This document shows positions 16,469-25,260 of a stretch of DNA of 64,000 nt, in pieces (position 1 is the stretch's first letter; each line of letters starts with the position of its first letter). The position numbers and the translations under genes were made by a program. The DNA comes from Modestobacter italicus (lineage in GTDB: Bacteria; Actinomycetota; Actinomycetes; Mycobacteriales; Geodermatophilaceae). Under the pieces are notes generated by a model that worked only from the letters and a program-made list of their open reading frames with translations, was not told the DNA's origin and did not search any database. The stretch lies in contig NC_017955.1 in assembly GCF_000306785.1 (NCBI RefSeq), positions 3,844,001 to 3,908,000 on the forward strand, given 5' to 3'.

Positions 16469-17041
16469 TCATGCAACGCCTCCGGGCACCGCCGCCGACC
16501 CGCGCAGGGACGCCAGCAGGTGGGCGAACGCCCGGTCGACGCGGTCGGTGTCACCGGTGGCGTCGAGGTCCATGATCAGCCCGCGGACGACGGCGAGGAC
16601 GAGCGTCGCGAGCTCCGGACGCCCGAGCGTGCGGAGCCCGTCCTCGAGCGGCGCGAGCCAGTCCGTCGTCGCCTCCCGCCGGAACCCGGGCCACAGCCGC
16701 TCCTCCGCGTCCTCGCGCAACCGCCCGAACAGGTCGAGGTACCCCCGCCCCTGCGGCCCGGTCATGCCGGCCCAGGCGCGGCCCAGCGTCGCCAGGTAGT
16801 CCTCGCCCTGCCGCACCCGGAGCAGCTCCTCGAAGTACTCGCGCTGACGGGCCCGCGCCCGCCGCAGCACCTCGCGGAGCAGCGCCTCCTTGGTGCCGAA
16901 GTGGTACAGCAGCATCCGGGTCGAGGTGCCGGAGGCGACGGCGAACGACTCGAGCCGGTCGGGCAGGCCGCTGGCCAGCGCGTGGTCGGTGCACGCGTCC
17001 AGCAGACGCTCGGCGATCTCCGGCTGGCGGTTGCGTCCCAC
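16469..17041 (-). CDS. TetR-family regulator
   Basis: 190 residues from GTG 17041. The N-terminal HTH region reads EIAERLLDACTDHALASGLP, then RLESFAVASGTSTRMLLYHF and GTKEALLREVLRRA, the classic TetR helix-turn-helix with LYHFGTKEAL. The rest is an all-helical ligand domain. The frame stays open upstream, but that part is the opposite strand of the hydrolase. It is divergent from the alpha/beta hydrolase at 17117, with a short palindrome between them, so it probably represses that gene and itself. The ligand is unknown. Confidence 0.85.
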   Translation of the reverse strand: MGRNRQPEIAERLLDACTDHALASGLPDRLESFAVASGTSTRMLLYHFGTKEALLREVLRRARARQREYFEELLRVRQGEDYLATLGRAWAGMTGPQGRGYLDLFGRLREDAEERLWPGFRREATTDWLAPLEDGLRTLGRPELATLVLAVVRGLIMDLDATGDTDRVDRAFAHLLASLRGSAAVPGGVA

Positions 17042-17054
17042 TACGGGATCTTTT

Positions 17055-17065
17055 CGCGTAACGCG
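17055..17065. promoter_or_regulatory. Candidate TetR operator
   Basis: CGCGTAACGCG is a palindrome with 5-bp arms in the 75-nt divergent region between the TetR gene and the hydrolase. It lies directly before the TetR start, where an autoregulatory operator is expected. Confidence 0.4.
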
Positions 17066-17116
17066 CGGTACGTCTAGCGTTCGGGAGGACCGGTCGCCCG
17101 TCCCGAGGAGGTCCCG

Positions 17117-17815
17117 ATGCGAGTGGTGTTCGTGCACGGAGCGTGTGTCCGCGACGGCGCGTGGTGGTGGCACCGCACCGCCGAGCTCCTGGCGCAGCGC
17201 GGGGTCGCCAGCGTGGCGCCCGGCCTGCCCAGCTGCGGGGAGACCGGCTCGACCCCGGGTCACGACGGCCCAGGGCTCGGCGAGGACGTCGACTCCGTCG
17301 CTGCCGTCCTGCGCGGCAGCGACGAGCCGACCGTCGTCGTGGCGCACAGCTACGGCGGGATCGTGACCGCGGAGGCCGCGGCCGGGGTCGACGCGGTGCG
17401 GCACCTGCTGCTGGTCTCCAGCTACCTGCCCGAGGTCGGCGAGAGCCTGTCCTCCTTCGGGCCCGCGGAGCCGGCGCCCTTCCTCGACGTCGACCTGCCG
17501 GCCGGGACGTTCGGCGTCCGTCCGGAGCTCCTCGCCGACACCTTCCTGCAGGACTGCCCCGACGTGGCCGGCGACGCCGGCAGCCGGCTGGCCCGGCAGA
17601 GCCTGTCGGTCCTCGGCCAGCCGGTGGCGACCGCGGCGTGGCGGCACGTGCCCTCGACCTACCTGGTCTGCGCGCAGGACAGGGGGACGCCGGCGGCGGC
17701 GCAGCGCGGCTTCGCCCGGCGCGCGGGCGCGGTCGTCGAGCTCGACGCGGGGCACCACCCGTTCCTCTCCCAGCCGCAGGCCGTCGCCGACCTGCTGCTG
17801 GGCCTGCCGACCTGA
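17117..17815 (+). CDS. Alpha/beta hydrolase
   Basis: 232 residues, AGGAGG ribosome site before the ATG. The oxyanion motif is VFVHGACVRDGAWWW near the start. The nucleophile is Ser78 in VVVAHSYGGIVTAE. The acid is probably the Asp in LVCAQDRGTP and the base the His in ELDAGHHPFLSQP, in the expected order for the EstC/salicylate-esterase-like branch of short hydrolases without a cap. It is cytoplasmic. It is divergent from a TetR regulator, so expression is probably induced by a small ester or related ligand; the substrate is not known. Confidence 0.85.
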   Translation: MRVVFVHGACVRDGAWWWHRTAELLAQRGVASVAPGLPSCGETGSTPGHDGPGLGEDVDSVAAVLRGSDEPTVVVAHSYGGIVTAEAAAGVDAVRHLLLVSSYLPEVGESLSSFGPAEPAPFLDVDLPAGTFGVRPELLADTFLQDCPDVAGDAGSRLARQSLSVLGQPVATAAWRHVPSTYLVCAQDRGTPAAAQRGFARRAGAVVELDAGHHPFLSQPQAVADLLLGLPT

Positions 17816-17821
17816 CCGACG

Positions 17822-18403
17822 TCAGCGGCTCGCTGCGGCCACCTGGGTGGCCTCCTGGCGCTGCCGGTGCAGCCGCAGCCGGTGGCGGCGGGCCTCCGGC
17901 GAGTGGACGACGGTGACCGGGCAGGTGGCGTGCGTCGCGCACTGGATGCTCGTCGAGCCGAGCAGCATGGTGTGGAAGCCGCCGTGCCCGCGGCTGCCCA
18001 CGACCAGCAGGTCCGCGCCGTGCGACTCGCGGACCAGCACGTCCGCCGGCGCGCCGACCTCCGCGCGGACCTGCACGTCGGGCAGCGCGCCGGCCTGCTC
18101 GCGCACGACCTCGTCGACCACCGCCTGGGCCTTGTCCCGGTACTGCTTGCCCAGGCTCTCCTGGAACCGCCTGCCCTCGACCGGGCCGAGCCCGACGTAC
18201 TCCCCCTGCCAGTCCGGCAGCCGGTAGGCGATCACCGCCACCACCGGCACCCCGCGCCGGGCGGCGTCCTCGAGCCCGAACCGCAGCGCGGCCTTCGAGC
18301 CGGCCGAGCCGTCGACCGCCACCACCACCCGGGGCCCGCGCGAGGCCTCGGGTCCGGCCGCGGGCACGTCCACGTACAGCGACTCCTCCTCGTCGTGCAC
18401 CAC
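17822..18403 (-). CDS. Universal stress protein (UspA family)
   Basis: 193 residues with one Usp domain: RVVVAVDGSAGSKAALRFGL at the start of the fold, AVIAYRLPDW, and the ATP-binding motif LLVVGSRGHGGFHTMLLGST near the C-terminus (G-2x-G-9x-G-S/T). The N-terminal 25 residues are acidic and the C-terminus is basic (RRHRLRLHRQRQ). AGGAGG precedes the GTG. ATP-binding Usp proteins help survival in stationary phase or low oxygen. It converges with the hydrolase gene, 6 nt apart. Confidence 0.9.
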   Translation of the reverse strand: MVHDEEESLYVDVPAAGPEASRGPRVVVAVDGSAGSKAALRFGLEDAARRGVPVVAVIAYRLPDWQGEYVGLGPVEGRRFQESLGKQYRDKAQAVVDEVVREQAGALPDVQVRAEVGAPADVLVRESHGADLLVVGSRGHGGFHTMLLGSTSIQCATHATCPVTVVHSPEARRHRLRLHRQRQEATQVAAASR

Positions 18404-18479
18404 GCCACCTCCTGGGTTCCCGGCTACCGGGGATGGTCCTCCGGCCGGACGGGCCCCACCAGGGCCCGCTGCGCGGCGC

Positions 18480-19259
18480 TCACGTGCCCGGCGCGGTCTC
18501 CTCGGGACGCCGGGTCGCGTCGCCGCTGAGGTGCTCGGCGAAGAACGCCTCGATCCGCGCCCAGGCGTCGGCCGCGGCCACCGGGTCGGGCTGGAACTTG
18601 AGCACCCGGCGCAGCAGCGGGCGCAGCACCCGGGGCCCGGGGTCGGCGTCGTCGAGGAAGCCGTGCCCGGCCGTCGGGTACTCCTTGACGTCGTGCCGCA
18701 CGCCCAGCCGGGTCAGCACCCCCTCCAGCTCTGCCGCGGTCCCGCGCAGCGCCGGGTCGCGGGCGCCGTAGCTCGCCACGACCGGGCAGGCGCCGGCCAG
18801 GGCGGTGTCCGGGTCCTCGGGCAGCCGGGCGTAGTTGGCCGAGGAGACGTCGAAGCGCGGTGCGGTCAGCAGCGCGAAGCCGCCGCCCATGCAGAACCCG
18901 AGGACGCCGATCCGCCCGGTGCAGTCCGGCCGCGACATCAGGTGGGTGCGGGCGGCCTCGACGTCGACGAACGGCCGCCCGGACCCGGCGGCGACGGCGC
19001 GCATCGTCGGCACCAGGCAGCGGCGCGCCCCGCCGGCGGTGAAGAGGTCCGGCATCAGGGAGAGGTAGCCCGCGGCGGCCGTCCGCTGCACCTGCCGGCG
19101 CATGACGTCGTCGATGCCGAACAGCTCGTGCACCAGCACCACGCCCGGCCAGGGTCCCGGTCCGGCCGGGACGCCGAGCACGCCGCGCAGCCGCGGCGTC
19201 CCGCCGGCCCCGCTGGTCAGCTCGATGTCCTCCAGCCGCGGACCGTGGGGATCGGTCAT
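18480..19259 (-). CDS. Dienelactone hydrolase family protein
   Basis: 259 residues from ATG 19259, which has GGAGG upstream; the frame extends further but without a ribosome site. Family marks: VVLVHELFGIDDVMRRQ (Glu45), the nucleophile Cys123 in GVLGFCMGGGFALL, the Asp in ASYGARDPAL and the His in YPTAGHGFLDD. Dienelactone hydrolases open lactones in chloroaromatic breakdown, but many actinobacterial members act on other esters. No pathway genes are adjacent except the divergent FAD monooxygenase, so a shared catabolic role is possible but unproven. Confidence 0.85.
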   Translation of the reverse strand: MTDPHGPRLEDIELTSGAGGTPRLRGVLGVPAGPGPWPGVVLVHELFGIDDVMRRQVQRTAAAGYLSLMPDLFTAGGARRCLVPTMRAVAAGSGRPFVDVEAARTHLMSRPDCTGRIGVLGFCMGGGFALLTAPRFDVSSANYARLPEDPDTALAGACPVVASYGARDPALRGTAAELEGVLTRLGVRHDVKEYPTAGHGFLDDADPGPRVLRPLLRRVLKFQPDPVAAADAWARIEAFFAEHLSGDATRRPEETAPGT

Positions 19260-19426
19260 GGTCCCGCCTCCCTGTGCCTGCTCGCGCCGCGGAGTGCAGC
19301 GATGCTGGCAGAGCCCCGGCCGCGTGTCACCCGCACGGCGCGCAGCAGGGGGTGGGCAGCAGGGGCCCGGGTGTGCGTGGATGCACCCGGCTCCCTCGGG
19401 AGGCGGACGCGACGCGGGGGGACGCG

Positions 19427-20608
19427 GTGAGAGCACTCGTCGTCGGTGGTGGGGTCGCCGGACCGGTCGCCGCCATGGCCCTGCAGCAGGCGGGCATCGG
19501 CGCCACCGTCCACGAGGCGCACCCGGCGCCCGCCGGCGACGTCGGGGCGTGGCTGGGGGTCCAGGTCAACGGCCTGGACGCGCTGCGGGCGATCGGCGCC
19601 GACCGGGTGGTCCGCGAGGTCGGCTTCCCGACGCCGGTGATCGCGTTCCGCAGCGGCACCGGCAGACGGCTGGGCGAGCTCCCGACCGGACGCGCGGGCG
19701 ACGTCGGGGTGTCGGTGCAGCGCTCCGAGCTGTACCGGGCGCTGCACGCCGAGGCGCTGCGCCGGGGCATCGAGGTGCGCTACGGCTCCCGGCTGGTCGA
19801 CGTCCGGAGCACCCCCGACGGCGTGACCGCCACCTTCGCCGACGGCAGCACCGCCTCGGCCGACCTGCTGATCGGGGCCGACGGCGTCCGCTCCTCGGTG
19901 CGCGCGCTGCTCGACCCCGGGGCGGCGCCGCCGCGCTACGTCCCGGTGCTCAACACCGCCGGCTACTCGGCGCACACGCCCCCCGGCGCCGAGGTCGGCC
20001 GGCTGACGATGGTCATGGGCCGGCGGTCGTTCTTCGGCTGGCTCCCGGCACCGGACGGCCGGACCTGGTGGTTCGCCAACCCGCCCGCGCGGCAGGAGCC
20101 TGCGGACGGCGCGGTCGCCACGCGGTCGGACGGTGAGTGGCGCGCGCTGCTGCGCGACCTGCACGCAGCAGACCGGTCACCGGCGCTCGCCCTCGTCGAC
20201 GCGACCCCGCACGAGCTGCGGGGGTGGACGACCCACGACGTCCCGTTCGTGCGCCGCTGGCACGACGGGCAGCGCGTGGTGCTCGTCGGGGACGCCGCGC
20301 ACGCCACCTCGCCGGCCGCGGGCCAGGGGTCCTCGCTGGCCGTGGAGGACGCCGTCGTCCTCGCCCGCTGCCTGCGCGACCTGCCGCTCCCCGAGGCGCT
20401 GGCGGCCTACGAGCGCGCCCGGCGGGACCGGACCCAGCGGGTCGTCGCCCAGGGCTTCCGCACCAGCAGCGCGAAGTCGCCGCCGGCGGTGGGGCGCGTC
20501 GTCCGCGACCTGGTCATGCCCGTGGTGCTCCGGCACCGCGACCCGCGCGCCTGGGTCCGCGACCACCACGTCGACTGGGACGCCCCCACCGGCGGGGCGC
20601 CGGGCTGA
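19427..20608 (+). CDS. FAD-dependent monooxygenase (PHBH-like)
   Basis: 393 residues from GTG 19427, preceded by GGGGGA. The dinucleotide motif is ALVVGGGVAGPVAAMAL at the N-terminus, then ADLLIGADGVRSSVRALL in the middle and the second FAD motif VLVGDAAHATSPAAGQGSSL near residue 285. These define the aromatic-hydroxylase/UbiH-like flavoprotein family that hydroxylates aromatic or polyketide-like substrates with NAD(P)H and oxygen. The frame extends upstream to 19274, but that part overlaps the region in front of the divergent hydrolase. The substrate is unknown. Confidence 0.9.
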   Translation: MRALVVGGGVAGPVAAMALQQAGIGATVHEAHPAPAGDVGAWLGVQVNGLDALRAIGADRVVREVGFPTPVIAFRSGTGRRLGELPTGRAGDVGVSVQRSELYRALHAEALRRGIEVRYGSRLVDVRSTPDGVTATFADGSTASADLLIGADGVRSSVRALLDPGAAPPRYVPVLNTAGYSAHTPPGAEVGRLTMVMGRRSFFGWLPAPDGRTWWFANPPARQEPADGAVATRSDGEWRALLRDLHAADRSPALALVDATPHELRGWTTHDVPFVRRWHDGQRVVLVGDAAHATSPAAGQGSSLAVEDAVVLARCLRDLPLPEALAAYERARRDRTQRVVAQGFRTSSAKSPPAVGRVVRDLVMPVVLRHRDPRAWVRDHHVDWDAPTGGAPG

Positions 20609-20626
20609 GCACCGGGCGGCCGGCCG

Positions 20627-22855
20627 TCAGCCCCGCCGGCCGCCGAGCGGGTCGCGCTCCTCGTCGGCCGGCCCGCGCGGGGCCGGCGGGGTCACGTGCG
20701 CCTCCGCGGCCGACGCGGTGGGCACCAGCTCGCGCTCGGCCGCCGGTGGCAGCGGGCGCTCGTCCTTCAAGGGGGAGGGCTCGACGCGGAGCACCTTCGC
20801 CAGGCCGGCGGGCAGCCACCAGTTCCACTTGCCGAGCAGGCTCACCAGCGCCGGCACCAGCAGGGCCCGCACCAGGGTGGCGTCGATCAGGATGCCCACG
20901 CCCAGCGCCGTCCCGAGGACCTTGATGTCGGTGCCCGGCGAGGACGCCAGCGCGGCGAAGGAGAAGAACAGGATGAGCGCCGCGGACGTGACCAGCCGGC
21001 CGGTGCGCCCGATCCCGGTGACCACCGCGTCCGGGGTGTTGCCGGTGTCGTCGTACTCCTCCCGCATCCGGGCCAGGATGAACACCTCGTAGTCCATCGA
21101 CAGGCCGAACAGGAACGCGAAGATGATCACCGGCAGCCAGAAGGTGATCGCACCGGTCGCCGGGATGCCGAACAGCGCCTCGGAGCCGTGGCCCTCCTGC
21201 CAGAACCAGGTCACCGCACCGAACACCGCGGCCAGCGAGACCAGGTTGAGCACGACCGCCTTGATCGGCAGCAGCAGCGACCGGAAGGTGCGCACCAGCA
21301 GCACGAAGGTGATCACCGCGATGAGGGCCAGCACGTAGGGGAAGTTCTCGTACACCGCGGAGAAGTAGTCCTGCACGATCGCGCCGGTGCCCGCGATGCC
21401 GACGCTGCCGTCGGTGGCGCCCTCGACGGCCGAGCGCACGTCGTTGACCACCTCGATGCTGTCGCCGTCGACCGTCTCGCTCACCGGGACGACGTCGATC
21501 ACCGTGGTGCCGCCCTGGCTGCCGCCGAGGACGGCCATCCGCACGTCGTCGACGTCGCCGGCCGCGGCGACCGCCGCAGCGGCCTGGTCGTCGGGCACGA
21601 GCACCTCGATGGGGGTCAGGACGCCGTCCCCGACACCACCGTCCTCCAGCGTCTGCAGCGCGTCGTAGGGCGGCCCGCTGCTGGCCAGCGACTCGCTGTT
21701 CGCCTGGCCGATCTTGAGCCCGAACACCGGCACGATGACCAGCGCGAGCAGCAGCACGGCGACCCCGGTGGCGATCCACCGCCGGCGCACGATGAGCCGC
21801 GCCCAGGCGGTCCAGCCGCGCGCGGCGACCGCGTCGTGCCGGATCCGCGGCCAGTCGACCCGCGGCCCGACCTTGGACAGCAGGGCCGGCAGCAGGGTGA
21901 GCACCACGGCCACGCTGACCAGCGGGATGAGCATGCCGCCCAGCCCCATGCTCCGCAGGAAGGGCACCGGCACGAGGATGAGGGCGAGCAGGCTGATCGC
22001 GACCGTCACGCCGGAGGCCAGCACCGCATGGCCTGCGGTCTTCACCGCGACGACCACGGCCTCGTCGTTGCTGCGGCCGTGCGCCCGTTCCTCGCGCCAG
22101 CGGGAGACCAGCAGCAGCGAGTAGTCGATGGCCACGCCCAGCCCCACCAGCGCGATGAGGAACTGCACGACGAAGCTCACGTCGGTCAGGTAGGTCAGGC
22201 CGAGGACCAGCAGGAACGTCGTCAGGATCGACACGGCGGCGATCAGCAGCGGGACGAACGCCAGGAACGACGCGAAGACGAACAGCAGGACGGCGAGGGC
22301 ACCGACGGCGCCGAACAGGGTCTCCACCAGCACGCTGGGGCCCTCGGTCTCCCCGCCGGCCGACAGCAGCACGTACGACGTCAGCCCGGTGTCCAGCCCG
22401 GCCGCCGCGGCCGCCTGCTCGAAGGCGGGCTGCACCTGGGCCTCGATGCCCGGCCCGAAGCCCTCGGGCATCGGCCCCTGGACCAGCGCGAAGGCGCTCT
22501 GCCCGTCGTCGGTGACGAAGCGGTCGTCCCCGGTGCTGGCCTGGTCGACGACCCGGGCCGTCGGGACGGCGGCCCGCACCGCGTCGAACACCCCGGCGAT
22601 GTCGGCCTCCCGGTCCGCCACGGTGCTGCCCTCGGGCACGGTCAGCACCGGCACGAGGGTGTCCGCCGTGCTCGCGCCGAACGTCGCGATCAACTGCTCC
22701 TCGGCCTCGTAGCCGGGCTGGCCGGGCAGCGAGAAGTCGAAGGACAGCCGGTCGGTGACGGTGCCGGCGACCGCGCCGCCGGCGACCATGGTCACCAGCC
22801 AGCCGAGGACGACGACCATGCGGTGGCGCAGGACGAACCGGGCGAGGGACTCCAC
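20627..22855 (-). CDS. MMPL-family RND transporter
   Basis: 742 residues, GTG start with GGGAG nearby. It has the MmpL layout: an N-terminal helix (VVVLGWLVTMVAGGAVAG), an extracytoplasmic loop, five helices (from VLLFVFASFLAFVPLLIAAV), a second large loop, and a second helix bundle. Conserved intramembrane segments are VGLGVAIDYSLLLVSRWREE and FLFGLSMDYEVFILARMREE, with the Asp-Tyr pairs of the proton relay. These transporters export lipids or drugs using the proton gradient. The last 60 residues are cytoplasmic and charged. It is divergent from a YCII protein; no lipid-synthesis genes are adjacent. Confidence 0.9.
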   Translation of the reverse strand: MESLARFVLRHRMVVVLGWLVTMVAGGAVAGTVTDRLSFDFSLPGQPGYEAEEQLIATFGASTADTLVPVLTVPEGSTVADREADIAGVFDAVRAAVPTARVVDQASTGDDRFVTDDGQSAFALVQGPMPEGFGPGIEAQVQPAFEQAAAAAGLDTGLTSYVLLSAGGETEGPSVLVETLFGAVGALAVLLFVFASFLAFVPLLIAAVSILTTFLLVLGLTYLTDVSFVVQFLIALVGLGVAIDYSLLLVSRWREERAHGRSNDEAVVVAVKTAGHAVLASGVTVAISLLALILVPVPFLRSMGLGGMLIPLVSVAVVLTLLPALLSKVGPRVDWPRIRHDAVAARGWTAWARLIVRRRWIATGVAVLLLALVIVPVFGLKIGQANSESLASSGPPYDALQTLEDGGVGDGVLTPIEVLVPDDQAAAAVAAAGDVDDVRMAVLGGSQGGTTVIDVVPVSETVDGDSIEVVNDVRSAVEGATDGSVGIAGTGAIVQDYFSAVYENFPYVLALIAVITFVLLVRTFRSLLLPIKAVVLNLVSLAAVFGAVTWFWQEGHGSEALFGIPATGAITFWLPVIIFAFLFGLSMDYEVFILARMREEYDDTGNTPDAVVTGIGRTGRLVTSAALILFFSFAALASSPGTDIKVLGTALGVGILIDATLVRALLVPALVSLLGKWNWWLPAGLAKVLRVEPSPLKDERPLPPAAERELVPTASAAEAHVTPPAPRGPADEERDPLGGRRG

Positions 22856-23060
22856 GAATTTGCTCCCTGGGCAGCCGCGAGCGGGTCTGGTCGTTCGGTG
22901 CAGCCCCGTTGGCGGGCGACGCTAGCGGCGGCGGGCGGCCCGTGGGGCGGTCGGACCCGCGCGGTCCCGTTCTCCCCGGCGCGCTCGGCGTGTCGTCCCC
23001 CGCGTGCCCCGACTGCAGGAGGGTTCCGGCTGCGCAGCGCGCGGGCCAGGATGCCGGGGC

Positions 23061-23336
23061 ATGAAGTACGTGATGAGCTACCGCGCGGTCGAGGACTTCA
23101 TGCCGCTGGCCCTGCAGCACGGCCCGGCGCACGTGGCCCGGCTGCACGAGTTCCGCGACCGGGGCCTTCTGCTCATGGTGGGCACCTTCGACGAGCCGAT
23201 GAACGGCGACGCGATGGGCGTCTTCACCACCCGCGAGGCGGCGGAGGAGTTCATCGCCGGCGACCCCTTCGTGCTGGGCGGCGTGGTCGCCAGCCACTCG
23301 GTGCGCCCGTGGAACGAGGTCCTACACCCGGGGTGA
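23061..23336 (+). CDS. YCII-related domain protein
   Basis: 91 residues, a standard YciI-like length. KYVMSYRAVEDFMPLALQHG begins the fold; the conserved acidic and His residues appear in HGPAHVARLHEFRDRGLLLM and GDPFVLGGVVASHSVRPW. The family is a dimeric ferredoxin-like fold with a possible active-site His-Asp pair, of mostly unknown reaction. The ATG at 23061 is chosen because the protein begins there in family members; the preceding frame is the shadow of the divergent transporter leader. Confidence 0.8.
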   Translation: MKYVMSYRAVEDFMPLALQHGPAHVARLHEFRDRGLLLMVGTFDEPMNGDAMGVFTTREAAEEFIAGDPFVLGGVVASHSVRPWNEVLHPG

Positions 23337-23353
23337 CCTGCGAGCATCGCCGC

Positions 23354-24259
23354 ATGACGACCCCCGCCGCACCGCCGTTCGAGCCGTGGCCGGCCCTTCC
23401 GCTGGACCAGTGGCAGGACACCCGGGACACCCTGCACCTGTGGACCCAGGTGGTCGGCAAGGTCCGGCTGGCGCTCGCGCCCGCCGCCAACCACTGGTGG
23501 CACGTCCCGCTCTACGTCGACGCGCGCGGCCTGACCACCTCGCTGATGCCCTACCGGGGCCGCGGCCTGGAGGTCGTGTTCGACCTGACCTCGCACGAGC
23601 TGCAGCTGCTCACCACCCTCGGCGAGCGGCGGCGGATGAGCCTGGAGCCCCGCAGCGTCGCCGACTTCACCGCCGAGTTCCGCAGCCACCTGCGGGAGCT
23701 CGACGTCGACGTGCCGATCCACCCGGTGCCGGTCGAGGTCGCCGAGGCGATCCCGTTCGACGAGGACACCGAGCACGCCAGCTACGACCCGGACGCCGTC
23801 CACCGCTTCTGGACGTCGCTGGTGAGCGCCCAGCGGGTGCTGAGCCGGTTCCGCGGCGAGTTCCGCGGCAAGGCCAGCCCGGTGCACTTCTTCTGGGGCG
23901 CCTTCGACCTCGCGGTCACCCGCTTCTCCGGCCGGCCGGCGCCGCGGCACCCCGGCGGGGTGCCGCACTGCCCCGACCGGGTCATGGTCGAGGCCTACAG
24001 CGACGAGGTGTCCAGCTGCGGCTACTGGCCCGGTGGCGCCGCGGAGGGTGCCTTCTACGCCTACGCCTACCCCGAACCGGCCGGGTACCGGACCAGCCCG
24101 GTCTCCCCCGGGACGGCGACCTTCGACGAGGCGCTCGGCGAGTTCGTGCTGCCCTACGCCGACGTCCGGCAGGCCTCCGACCCCGACGCGCACCTGCTGG
24201 AGTTCCTGACCTCCACGCACGAGGCCGCCGCCCGCACCGGGAACTGGCCCGGCGCCTGA
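23354..24259 (+). CDS. DUF5996 family protein
   Basis: 301 residues, matching the DUF5996 family in length and in its marks: WPALPLDQWQDTRDTLHLWT at the start, NHWWHVPLYVDARGLTTSLM, FRGKASPVHFFWGAFDLAVT, FSGRPAP and the Tyr-rich EGAFYAYAYPEPAGY. The function of the family is unknown. It is soluble. It starts 17 nt after the YCII gene stop and may share its transcript. A short GTCACCC hairpin follows. Confidence 0.85.
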   Translation: MTTPAAPPFEPWPALPLDQWQDTRDTLHLWTQVVGKVRLALAPAANHWWHVPLYVDARGLTTSLMPYRGRGLEVVFDLTSHELQLLTTLGERRRMSLEPRSVADFTAEFRSHLRELDVDVPIHPVPVEVAEAIPFDEDTEHASYDPDAVHRFWTSLVSAQRVLSRFRGEFRGKASPVHFFWGAFDLAVTRFSGRPAPRHPGGVPHCPDRVMVEAYSDEVSSCGYWPGGAAEGAFYAYAYPEPAGYRTSPVSPGTATFDEALGEFVLPYADVRQASDPDAHLLEFLTSTHEAAARTGNWPGA

Positions 24260-24266
24260 GCCGGTC

Positions 24267-24286
24267 CGTCACCCCTCCGGGTGACG
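24267..24286. terminator. Short hairpin after DUF5996
   Basis: CGTCACCC-CTCC-GGGTGACG, an 8-bp perfect stem 7 nt after the stop codon. Confidence 0.5.
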
Positions 24287-24390
24287 CGGCCGCCCGCAGA
24301 CGGGGCGCAGGCTCGCGGACCGGGTAGCGGCTGCCGTTGAGGGACCGAGCGGCCCATCCGGTCGGTCCGGACGAGCGGGGAGGCAGGGCG

Positions 24391-24810
24391 GTGAAGGTCG
24401 CGTTCGCGGTGTACGGCCTGCTGTACGTCGTCGTCGAGGTCGTCGGGTACCAGCTGGAGCGGGTCAGCTGGCCGGAGATCACCGCCCTCGACGTCGCCAC
24501 CGCGGTGACCAACGCCTTCCTGACCGTCGCCGTGCTGGTCGCCGTCCTGGTCGCGGCCGACGTGCTCGGTCACCGCTGGCGCCGGCACCGCCGGGCGCTG
24601 GCGGCGGAGCGGGCCCGGCTGGCCGCGCAGGCGTGGACCGACCCCGAGCCGCTCACCGTGCAGGCGTGGCGCCCCGAGCCGCTGGCCCTGCCCGCTGCCC
24701 CTCCCCCCGCCCCGACCGGCCCTGCCCGGACGGCCTACGCGCCGAACGCCTACTCCCGCCGGGCGTGGCCGGACCAGGCTGCCGCGGACGCCTCCGGCCG
24801 GCTGCTCTGA
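24391..24810 (+). CDS. Hypothetical two-helix membrane protein
   Basis: 139 residues from GTG 24391, which has GGGAGG about 9 nt upstream; the frame extends to 24337 without a site. Two membrane helices are predicted (VAFAVYGLLYVVVEVVGYQL and AFLTVAVLVAVLVAADVLG), followed by a basic stretch (RWRRHRRALAAERARLAA) and a Pro/Ala-rich cytoplasmic tail. No family is recognised. It lies between DUF5996 and the cold-shock gene. Confidence 0.6.
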   Translation: MKVAFAVYGLLYVVVEVVGYQLERVSWPEITALDVATAVTNAFLTVAVLVAVLVAADVLGHRWRRHRRALAAERARLAAQAWTDPEPLTVQAWRPEPLALPAAPPPAPTGPARTAYAPNAYSRRAWPDQAAADASGRLL

Positions 24811-24959
24811 GCCTCTCCGACCGGCTCCCGCGCGGCTCGCGTGAGGAACTTCCTGCACCGGGTCCCCATGGACGGCCCGGAGCCGCTAGTGTTCTCTTCG
24901 TCGGGAAGGCCCTGCGCTCTGGCAGGACCCCGACGCACGACCTCAGCTAGGAGCGAGCA

Positions 24960-25163
24960 ATGCCCGAAGGAACAGTGAAGTGGTTCAACGCAGAGAAGGG
25001 GTTTGGCTTCGCCACCCCGGACGGCGGCGGCCCGGACGTCTTCGTCCACTACTCGGCCATCCAGACCAGCGGGTACCGCTCGCTCGATGAGGGCCAGCGC
25101 ATCTCGTTCGACATCGAGCAGGGCCAGAAGGGCCCGCAGGCGGCGAACGTCAACCCGGTCTGA
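24960..25163 (+). CDS. Cold-shock domain protein (CspA family)
   Basis: 67 residues, a single cold-shock domain. The start [20 protein letters not shown] contains RNP1 (KGFGFA), and [10 protein letters not shown] is RNP2. AGGAG lies 5 nt before the ATG. CspA-type proteins bind single-stranded RNA and DNA and melt structure in mRNA. The leader of about 60 nt between a TAGTGTTCT box (about 24888) and the start may carry regulation. A strong hairpin follows the gene. Confidence 0.95.
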   Translation: MPEGTVKWFNAEKGFGFATPDGGGPDVFVHYSAIQTSGYRSLDEGQRISFDIEQGQKGPQAANVNPV

Positions 25164-25204
25164 CCCTCAGACCGAGGAGCTGAACGCAGCCCTCTCGAAC
25201 CACC

Positions 25205-25244
25205 GACAGTGCCCCCGCCCGGGAGACCGGACGGGGGCACTGTC
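25205..25244. terminator. Hairpin terminator between csp and the convergent gene
   Basis: GACAGTGCCCCCG (25205-25217) pairs perfectly with 25232-25244 around a 14-nt loop, between two convergent genes. Confidence 0.75.
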
Positions 25245-25260
25245 GCGTTCGGTCTCCCGG

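Noticed and set aside
20696-23353. Very long plus-strand open frame opposite the MMPL gene
   Set aside because: His/Gln/Arg/Gly-rich shadow; only its last part, from 23354, is a real gene (DUF5996).
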